11,258 nucleotides of DNA from Quisquiliibacterium sp. (GTDB lineage Bacteria > Pseudomonadota > Gammaproteobacteria > Burkholderiales > Burkholderiaceae_E): positions 1 through 11,258 of the forward strand of contig JAURMJ010000041.1 in assembly GCA_030830765.1 (NCBI GenBank). Direction: 5' to 3'. The notes below the pieces were generated by a model that saw only the letters and a list, made by a program, of their open reading frames with translations, searched no databases and was not told the origin of the DNA. The number at the start of each line of letters is the position of its first letter. The stretch's first letter is position 1. The position numbers were made by a program, and so were the translations under genes. Positions 6,487-11,258 of this stretch are shown piece by piece.

Positions 6487-7665
6487 TTACAGGCCCAGCG
6501 CCATCTTCGAGAAGATGTTGCGCTGAATTTCGTTGGAGCCCGCGTAGATCGAGGTCTTGCGGAAGTTGAAATAGCGTGCAGCCAGCGACGCAGTAAATGC
6601 ATCGAACCCGTCGTAATGAACCGGTTTGAAGGCCTGCGCGCGCGGACCGACAACCTGCATCGTCAGTTCAGTGAGCGCCTGCTGGATTTCGGTTCCCTTG
6701 ATCTTGAGCATCGAGACCTCGGGGCCGATATTGCCAGTGCGACGCATTTCGTCGAGAAAGCGCATGTTGGTGATTTCGAGCGCCATCAGCTCGACCTCGA
6801 CCCGGCTCATACGGTCACGGAATCTGACGTCTTCGCTGAGCGGCTTGCCATTGACGATCGTTTTTTCGGCCATCGCCTTGAGTTTCATCAGCTCGCGCTT
6901 GGAGCCGCCGATACGACCCGTCCCCAGGCGTTCATGGCCCAGCAGGTGCTTGGCCACAGTCCAGCCCTTGCCCTCTTCAAAGACCAGGTTCTCGACCGGA
7001 ACCTTGACGTTGTCAAAGAACACTTCGTTCACTTCGTGGGCTTCGTCCAGAAGGATCAGCGGACGCACGGTGATGCCCGGTGTATTCATATCGATCAGCA
7101 GGAAGCTGATGCCGTCCTGACGCTTGGCAGTATCGAAATCGGTCCGGACCAGGCAGAAAATCCAGTCGCCGAAATGAGCCAGCGTAGTCCAGATCTTCTG
7201 ACCGTTGACGATGTAGTGGTCACCCTGACGATCAGCACGGGTCTTGAGCGATGCCAAGTCGGAGCCGGAGCCGGGCTCCGAATAACCCTGGCACCAGAAA
7301 TCGTCGCAGTTGTAGATGCGCGGCAAAAAGCGCTTCTTCTGCTCTTCGGTGCCGAAGCGCAGCAGCACGGATGCACACATCGTCGGGCCGAACGGAACGA
7401 TTGGCGGAGCGCCGGCCAGTGCGTATTCCTCTTCCCAGATGTAACGCTGCGTTGCGTCCCAGCCAGTGCCTCCCCATTCAACCGGCCAGGAGGGTGCAAC
7501 CCAGCCTTTCTTGGCCAGAATCTTGTGCCAGCGGACGAGGTCATCCTTGCCCAGTTCTTCGTAATTCAGGACCTTCTCGCGAAGGTCTGCGGGAATATTT
7601 GCTCCGAGCCAGCCGCGGACGTCGTCGCGGAAGGCGAGCTCTTCTGATGAGTAGTTCAGGTCCAT
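6487..7665 (-). CDS. acyl-CoA dehydrogenase, large (catalytic) subunit, PimC-like
   Basis: This FAD-dependent alpha,beta-dehydrogenase of acyl-CoA thioesters has 392 residues. Motifs in order are the N-terminal helical domain, GWVAPSWPVEWGGTGW (54-69), QGYSEPGSGSDLASLKT (126-142, substrate/FAD beta-domain entry), and NGQKIWTTLAHFGDW (154-168). At the end comes IYAGSNEIQRNIFSKMALGL (373-392), the FAD-contact tail. In the tail the position holding Glu in medium-chain enzymes (YEG) is Ala375. Instead Glu245, in GHERLGTGRIGG, matches the ERL helix glutamate used by isovaleryl-CoA dehydrogenase and reported for FadE26. This is first in a two-gene operon ahead of the small subunit. The ATG at 7665 has GAGG 5 nt upstream. 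The family resemblance is to pimeloyl-CoA dehydrogenase large subunits; the actual substrate is not shown by the sequence, and no CoA ligase or hydratase lies alongside. Confidence 0.9.
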   Translation of the reverse strand: MDLNYSSEELAFRDDVRGWLGANIPADLREKVLNYEELGKDDLVRWHKILAKKGWVAPSWPVEWGGTGWDATQRYIWEEEYALAGAPPIVPFGPTMCASVLLRFGTEEQKKRFLPRIYNCDDFWCQGYSEPGSGSDLASLKTRADRQGDHYIVNGQKIWTTLAHFGDWIFCLVRTDFDTAKRQDGISFLLIDMNTPGITVRPLILLDEAHEVNEVFFDNVKVPVENLVFEEGKGWTVAKHLLGHERLGTGRIGGSKRELMKLKAMAEKTIVNGKPLSEDVRFRDRMSRVEVELMALEITNMRFLDEMRRTGNIGPEVSMLKIKGTEIQQALTELTMQVVGPRAQAFKPVHYDGFDAFTASLAARYFNFRKTSIYAGSNEIQRNIFSKMALGL

Positions 7666-7691
7666 TGAAGCCTCGCGTCGTTGGGGTTACG

Positions 7692-7700
7692 AGAATATCA
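7692..7700 (-). promoter_or_regulatory. possible extended -10 promoter of the acyl-CoA dehydrogenase operon
   Basis: On the minus strand TGATATTCT resembles an extended -10 element (TGnTATAAT, 4 of 6 matches in the hexamer). It would start transcription about 20 nt before the ATG at 7665. No good -35 hexamer is visible at standard spacing (GGCCAT at 17 nt). The 76-bp gap is the only upstream space and is shared with divergent cls. Confidence 0.33.
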
Positions 7701-7721
7701 TTGCCCCGCCAAAATGGCCTC

Positions 7722-7739
7722 AGACATGGCATTCTGTCT
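7722..7739. repeat. inverted repeat AGACA-N8-TGTCT in the divergent promoter region
   Basis: A 5-bp inverted repeat with an 8-nt spacer ends two bases before the cls ATG. It occupies the place where a Shine-Dalgarno site would be expected. It could be a regulator half-site pair or an RNA hairpin. It is short enough to arise by chance. Confidence 0.3.
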
Positions 7740-7741
7740 CA

Positions 7742-9166
7742 ATGGCCTGGTTTGAATTTCTTCCGGAGGGCGCCATTCCTCTGCATGGTCTTCTGACCGT
7801 GCTCGGGCTGCTCGTCTATATTCTCGGCTCCCATGCCCTGAACCAGAGACGTCATCCTTCGGCGGCAATCGCCTGGGTGATGTCGATCCTGCTACTGCCC
7901 GAAATCGGGGTTCCGCTTTATCTGATGTTCGGCACGCGCAAACTGCCGAAGGCGGCGCGGCGTCCGGTCGTGGCCGTGGAGGCCGATTACCCGGACGAGG
8001 CCGGTGCCCCGGGGTGGATGCAGCGGCTGGCGGCTGCGATGGCGATGCCCCCCGCAGCCGGTTATCGCGCGCTGCACGTTCATCAGGATGGATCGCAAGC
8101 CAGACTGGCATTGTTCGCGTTGATTGATTCGGCGCGCGAGCGGCTCGAGATCAGCACCTTTATTCTCGGACGGGATGCATTCGGCGACGCCTTGCTGGAG
8201 CGTCTGGCGGTGCGCGCGCAAGCCGGTGTCAGAGTGCGGCTGCTGGTCGATGGAGTCGGGTCACTGATGGCCGGGCGCCGTGACTTTGAAAAGATACGTC
8301 GGCAGGGGATCGAGGTCACCCAGTTTGCACCCCCTTTGCGATCACCGTTCCAGTGGCCTTTGCGCGGGCGCACGAACCTGCGCAACCATCGCAAGCTGGT
8401 GGTGGCTGATCGTCAGCGTGTCTGGAGTGGTGGTCGGAATCTGGCCGATCAGTATTTCGAGGGAAGCGCCGTAACGCCTGCCTGGATCGACCTGAGTTTT
8501 GATGCCGAGGGTCAGTTGGCCGCGCAGGCTGCCGAACTGTTTGAACATGACTGGAATTTTGCCTGCCGACCTTCGCAGGCCTGGTTGGAACGGGGCAGCG
8601 AGCATCAATGGCAGAAAGGGGCGGCCTCGCGACCCCTTGCGCAATGGCTGCCCAGTGGGCCGGACTATGCGGACGACACCGTACATACGGCACTCATGAC
8701 CGGTGTTTTCCGGGCGCAGCGCCAGATCTTCGCTGTGACACCGTATCTGGTACCCGACGAAAGTCTGCTCGCGGCTCTGGTGCTGGCTGCCCGTCGCGGT
8801 GTTCAGGTCGACATCATTGTGCCGGCTCGATCCAACCACCGGCTCGCCGATATCGCGCGCAATCGCGCGATGCGCGATCTGGCCCGCGCCGGAGCCAGAG
8901 TCTGGCTGTCTCCTTCAATGGTGCATGCCAAGGCGGTGGTCATCGATGATTCGATGGCCCTTGTCGGTTCGGTGAATCTGGACAGTCGAAGTCTGTTCCT
9001 GAATTACGAGCTGATGGCCGTGTTTTATGCGCCAGCAGAGATCGCGCGCTTCAGAGATTGGCTGAAGCAGCAGTGCGTGAACACGAAACCGTATGTGGCA
9101 AGCGAGCCGGGGCTTGTGCGCTACATGCTTGAAGGGTTGGTCACCTGGACTGCGTTCCAGCTCTGA
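7742..9166 (+). CDS. cls: cardiolipin synthase (phospholipase D superfamily)
   Basis: This protein of 474 residues is close in length to ClsA (about 486). Cls enzymes join two phosphatidylglycerols, or a phosphatidylglycerol and another phospholipid, into cardiolipin at the inner membrane. Two N-terminal membrane spans (about 13-33 and 41-63) form the PLDc_N region, including the AAIAWVMSILLLPEIGVPLY segment typical of the family. Two PLD catalytic HxKxxxxD motifs follow: HRKLVVAD (His216, Lys218, Asp223), then GGRNLADQYF; and HAKAVVID (His395, Lys397, Asp402), then GSVNLDSRSLFLNYE. Both are intact. The ATG at 7742 has no visible Shine-Dalgarno sequence, and no other in-frame ATG lies near. 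Translation may be weak, leaderless, or start elsewhere. The gene stands alone, divergent from the acyl-CoA dehydrogenase operon. Assignment to ClsA versus ClsC is not certain; the two spans favour ClsA. Confidence 0.92.
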   Translation: MAWFEFLPEGAIPLHGLLTVLGLLVYILGSHALNQRRHPSAAIAWVMSILLLPEIGVPLYLMFGTRKLPKAARRPVVAVEADYPDEAGAPGWMQRLAAAMAMPPAAGYRALHVHQDGSQARLALFALIDSARERLEISTFILGRDAFGDALLERLAVRAQAGVRVRLLVDGVGSLMAGRRDFEKIRRQGIEVTQFAPPLRSPFQWPLRGRTNLRNHRKLVVADRQRVWSGGRNLADQYFEGSAVTPAWIDLSFDAEGQLAAQAAELFEHDWNFACRPSQAWLERGSEHQWQKGAASRPLAQWLPSGPDYADDTVHTALMTGVFRAQRQIFAVTPYLVPDESLLAALVLAARRGVQVDIIVPARSNHRLADIARNRAMRDLARAGARVWLSPSMVHAKAVVIDDSMALVGSVNLDSRSLFLNYELMAVFYAPAEIARFRDWLKQQCVNTKPYVASEPGLVRYMLEGLVTWTAFQL

Positions 9167-9195
9167 TGACTTGTCTGGCTGAGCGGGGCAGGGAT

Positions 9196-9232
9196 GCGTT
9201 ACGACAACGCTTTCGATGCTCTGCCGCAGAGC
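9196..9232 (+). terminator. two small hairpins after cls, weak terminator candidate
   Basis: GCGTT/AACGC (9196-9210, 5-nt loop, followed by TTTC) and GCTCTG/CAGAGC (9218-9232, 3-nt loop, followed by CTTCATT) are perfect stems 30-66 nt past the cls stop. Neither has a true T-run, so intrinsic termination would be inefficient. The rest of 9167-9383 holds no other element I can support. Confidence 0.3.
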
Positions 9233-9371
9233 CTTCATTGGCGCGTTGATCCTCGGGGGCTGCGCAGCGGGCTGAATGCGCATCAGAGCAGGTTTCCGCT
9301 GACGAACCCCTGCCCACGATCGCTGGTGGTAGATTTCCCGTTTGCGTGCCGGTCGGCGGTATGCGTTGGCA

Positions 9372-9376
9372 GGGAG
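9372..9376 (+). promoter_or_regulatory. Shine-Dalgarno site supporting the GTG start at 9384
   Basis: GGGAG, inside AGGGAGTGA, lies 7 nt before GTG 9384. This favours that start over the TTG at 9342. In-frame ATGs at 9399 and 9414 are alternatives; the latter has GGTGGA about 7 nt upstream. Confidence 0.55.
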
Positions 9377-9383
9377 TGAACAG

Positions 9384-10418
9384 GTGACCACACAGACGAT
9401 GGGTGGAAATTCAATGGCTGGCGTGGCCGGCTCAGGTTCGGTAGGCGAGGCGCGCCCGCGGATTGCGCTGATCATCGGGGATCCCGCCGGGATCGGTCCG
9501 GAACTGATTGCGCGGCTTCTTGCTGACCCGGCAACGCGTCCGGCTGCCCAGGTGCTGCTGATCGGCAATCGCGAAGCGATTGCGGACGGGGCGGCCTGCG
9601 CCGGTGTCGGCGATCCGCTAGCCATTGAGTGGGTGGAACTGGTCGACTGGCCGGGGGTCGACCGCAAGGGTTTCGCGCGCGGCGTAGCCAACGCATCGAA
9701 CGGTGAGTTCATGCTTCAGATGCTGGGTCTTGGCGCAAAGATGGTGCATAGCGGGCAGGCTGATGCAATGTGCTTTGCGCCGCTGAACAAGTCGGCGCTG
9801 CGGGCCGGTGGCATGCAGACCGAGGACGAGTTGCGCTGGTTCGCGGATCTGCTTGGCTGGAACGGCACCTGTGGTGAACTGAACGTGCTGGATACCTTGT
9901 GGACTTCGCGTGTGACTTCGCATATCGCACTCAAGGATGTCGCGTCGCATCTATCCAGTGAAGGGGTTGCGAAGGCAATCCAGATGATCACCGAGGCTCT
10001 GTGCGCGGCCGGCAAGGAGAACCCGCGTATCGCGGTCTGCGGTTTGAATCCGCATAACGGCGACAACGGCAATTTCGGCCGCGAGGAAATTGACATCATC
10101 GCGCCCGGCGTGGCGCTTGCGGCTGCGCGCGGCTTTTCCGCTGACGGTCCATTTCCCGCCGACACGATCTTTGTGCGCGCGCGGGGCGGAGCCTTTGATG
10201 GCATCGTCACGATGTATCACGATCAGGGGCAGATCGCGATGAAGCTGATGGGCTTTGAACGCGGTGTGACGGTGCAGGGCGGCCTGCCGATTCCGATTGC
10301 AACGCCTGCGCATGGCACAGCCTACGATATTGCCGGGCAGGGCAAGGCAAACCCCGGGGCGATGCGCAATGCGTTCGCGCTGGCCTGTGCAATGGGCGTG
10401 CGTCGAATGGCGCGCTGA
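9384..10418 (+). CDS. PdxA-family NAD(P)-dependent dehydrogenase, divergent from canonical PdxA
   Basis: This protein of 344 residues belongs to the 4-hydroxythreonine-4-phosphate dehydrogenase family, whose canonical member makes the precursor used by PdxJ in pyridoxal phosphate synthesis. GDPAGIGPE (32-40), PLNKSAL (133-139), GPFPADTIF (255-263), MYHDQG (277-282) and HGTAYDIAGQGKANPG (310-325) are clear. The three metal-ligand histidines appear kept: His180 (TSHIALKDV), His224 (LNPHNGDNG) and His279 (YHDQG). The canonical GHTE segment that holds the substrate phosphate is not there: the region reads GGMQTEDELRWFADLLGW (142-159), with DELR in the aligned place. PdxA relatives such as the TphB-type dihydrodiol dehydrogenases act on unphosphorylated substrates, so this may not be the vitamin B6 enzyme. 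The GTG start at 9384 rests on its GGGAG site. It stands alone, converging on the next gene with a 4-nt gap. Confidence 0.85.
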   Translation: MTTQTMGGNSMAGVAGSGSVGEARPRIALIIGDPAGIGPELIARLLADPATRPAAQVLLIGNREAIADGAACAGVGDPLAIEWVELVDWPGVDRKGFARGVANASNGEFMLQMLGLGAKMVHSGQADAMCFAPLNKSALRAGGMQTEDELRWFADLLGWNGTCGELNVLDTLWTSRVTSHIALKDVASHLSSEGVAKAIQMITEALCAAGKENPRIAVCGLNPHNGDNGNFGREEIDIIAPGVALAAARGFSADGPFPADTIFVRARGGAFDGIVTMYHDQGQIAMKLMGFERGVTVQGGLPIPIATPAHGTAYDIAGQGKANPGAMRNAFALACAMGVRRMAR

Positions 10419-10422
10419 GGTC

Positions 10423-11258
10423 TTATTCGTAGCGCAGCGCGTCGATCGGCAGCAGTTGCGACGCCTTGCGCGCCGGGTAAAAGCCGAAGAAGACTCCGAC
10501 CGCTGCAGAGAAGCCGACTGCCAGGAAGATCGAAGCCGGCTGCATCACGGTCGGCCAGCCGGCGAACTGCCCAATCAGCACCGATGACGTCACGCCCAGG
10601 GCAACGCCGATCAGCCCGCCGATCAGCGACAGCGTGACGGCCTCAATCAGGAATTGCATCAGGATATCGCGTGCCCGGGCACCAACCGCCATGCGCAGGC
10701 CGATCTCGCGAGTGCGTTCGGTCACCGACACCAGCATGATGTTCATGATGCCGATCCCGCCAACCAGCAGCGAGACCGAGGCAACCGCAGCCAGCAGCAG
10801 ACCCAGGACTCGACTTGAAGCTTCGCGGGCCTGCAGCATTTCCGTGAGATTGCGGATCGTGAAGTCATCGTCTGCACCGGGCTGCCTGCGATGTCGCTGG
10901 CGAAGCAGTGAGCGGATGTGCTCCTCGGCAAGCTTCATGTCTGCCCCGTCGTCCACCTGGATCATGATCGTGCTGACCCGACGCAGACGCCCCTGCGGTG
11001 CACCGAACAGACGATTGCGGGCCGTGGCCAGTGGCACGAACAGGACATCGTCCTGATCCTGTCCCTGCGAGCTCTGGCCCTTGCGTTCAAGCACGCCGAT
11101 GATCGTCATCGGCACCTGGCGCACACGGATCGTCTTGTCGATCACTTCGTCGGGGCTGGCACTCTCGCCGAACAGTTGTGCGACCGTGGCCTGGCCAACG
11201 ATTGCAACCTTCGCCGCACCGCTCAGTTTGTGGGGTTCAAAGCTGCGCCCCGTCAGAA
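10423..11258 (-). CDS. MacB-like ABC transporter permease, C-terminal part
   Basis: This is the 3' part (277 residues) of a permease that begins beyond the right edge. The frame is open to the last base, so the GTG at 11145 is internal. Upstream codons read VAIVGQATVAQLFGES, the usual MacB periplasmic wording. The visible part holds the end of the periplasmic MacB core domain (IGVLERKGQSSQGQDQDDVLFVP), then the FtsX-type membrane domain. Its first span is about LLLAAVASVSLLVGGIGIMN, followed by the TREIGLRMAVGARARDI coupling segment, two more spans, and the ending FYPARKASQLLPIDALRYE. MacB-type proteins couple ATP hydrolysis in the cytoplasm to periplasmic push-out of substrates through TolC-like channels with a MacA adaptor. 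Neither the adaptor nor the ATPase domain is inside the window, so a separate-ATPase permease remains possible. There is no terminator between it and the convergent gene. Confidence 0.9.
   Translation of the reverse strand, partial: LTGRSFEPHKLSGAAKVAIVGQATVAQLFGESASPDEVIDKTIRVRQVPMTIIGVLERKGQSSQGQDQDDVLFVPLATARNRLFGAPQGRLRRVSTIMIQVDDGADMKLAEEHIRSLLRQRHRRQPGADDDFTIRNLTEMLQAREASSRVLGLLLAAVASVSLLVGGIGIMNIMLVSVTERTREIGLRMAVGARARDILMQFLIEAVTLSLIGGLIGVALGVTSSVLIGQFAGWPTVMQPASIFLAVGFSAAVGVFFGFYPARKASQLLPIDALRYE

Noticed and set aside
6616..7647. A 343-codon plus-strand open frame antisense to the large acyl-CoA dehydrogenase subunit.
   Set aside because: It mirrors the codon structure of the real gene. 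Its translation has no recognisable family motif, while the minus-strand product is an unmistakable acyl-CoA dehydrogenase.
9194..9379. A 61-codon frame ending just before the pdxA-like start, with GGGG upstream.
   Set aside because: The product resembles nothing I recognise, has no membrane span or motif, and lies over the two spacer hairpins. An open frame this short is easily expected in GC-rich DNA.
8915..9712. A 265-codon minus-strand open frame spanning the end of cls, the spacer and the start of the pdxA-like gene.
   Set aside because: The product is low-complexity and rich in Pro, Ala, Ser and Arg, without domains. It crosses two well-supported plus-strand genes, so it is a GC-driven shadow.
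11143..11145. GTG at 11145 as the start of the MacB-like protein.
   Set aside because: The frame continues open to the window edge and the added codons encode conserved MacB wording (VAIVGQATVAQLFGES), so the gene is cut, not short.
1..11258. Mobile elements, attachment sites, CRISPR repeats, tRNA or rRNA genes, and phage-defence genes.
   Set aside because: Reading both strands I found no transposase, integrase, regular spaced repeats, tRNA cloverleaf or defence-family motif; the content is ordinary core and metabolic genes.

Overview
The window is 11,258 bases of GC-rich, densely packed chromosomal DNA. It carries eight protein-coding genes, two of them cut by the window edges, with no rRNA, tRNA, CRISPR array or insertion sequence that I can see. 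The order RNB exoribonuclease, TonB-like protein, aroE, mtgA is, from memory, typical of Betaproteobacteria. The pimeloyl-CoA-dehydrogenase-like subunit pair and the MacB-type permease fit that group too. I infer a betaproteobacterium (Burkholderiales/Rhodocyclales-like); the genus cannot be read from this sequence.

Bases 1-3507 (+ strand) look like one operon. It holds the C-terminal part of an RNase II/R-family exoribonuclease, a TonB-type energy transducer starting at a TTG inside a stop/start junction, shikimate dehydrogenase (aroE, ATGA overlap), and the monofunctional peptidoglycan glycosyltransferase mtgA. The functions are unrelated housekeeping ones (RNA decay, outer-membrane energy transduction, aromatic amino acid synthesis, wall synthesis), joined by translational coupling.

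Bases 3508-5208 (+) hold a sigma70-like TATAAT box, an unusually structured leader of about 140 nt, and the Mg2+ channel gene mgtE. The leader is the best candidate here for an undescribed regulatory element: five consecutive hairpins, the last one swallowing the Shine-Dalgarno region, with a repeated 8-mer that offers an alternative pairing partner.

Bases 5266-7700 (- strand) hold a two-gene acyl-CoA dehydrogenase operon, large subunit then small subunit, resembling the PimC/PimD and FadE26/FadE27 heteromeric type. It ends in a good rho-independent terminator. Its promoter region is shared with the divergent cardiolipin synthase gene (7742-9166, +).

Bases 9167-10418 (+) hold a short spacer with two small hairpins and then a PdxA-family dehydrogenase. 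That enzyme keeps the metal ligands but lacks the usual substrate-phosphate motif. Four bases later, convergently, is the 3' part of a MacB-like ABC-transporter permease, which runs off the right edge.
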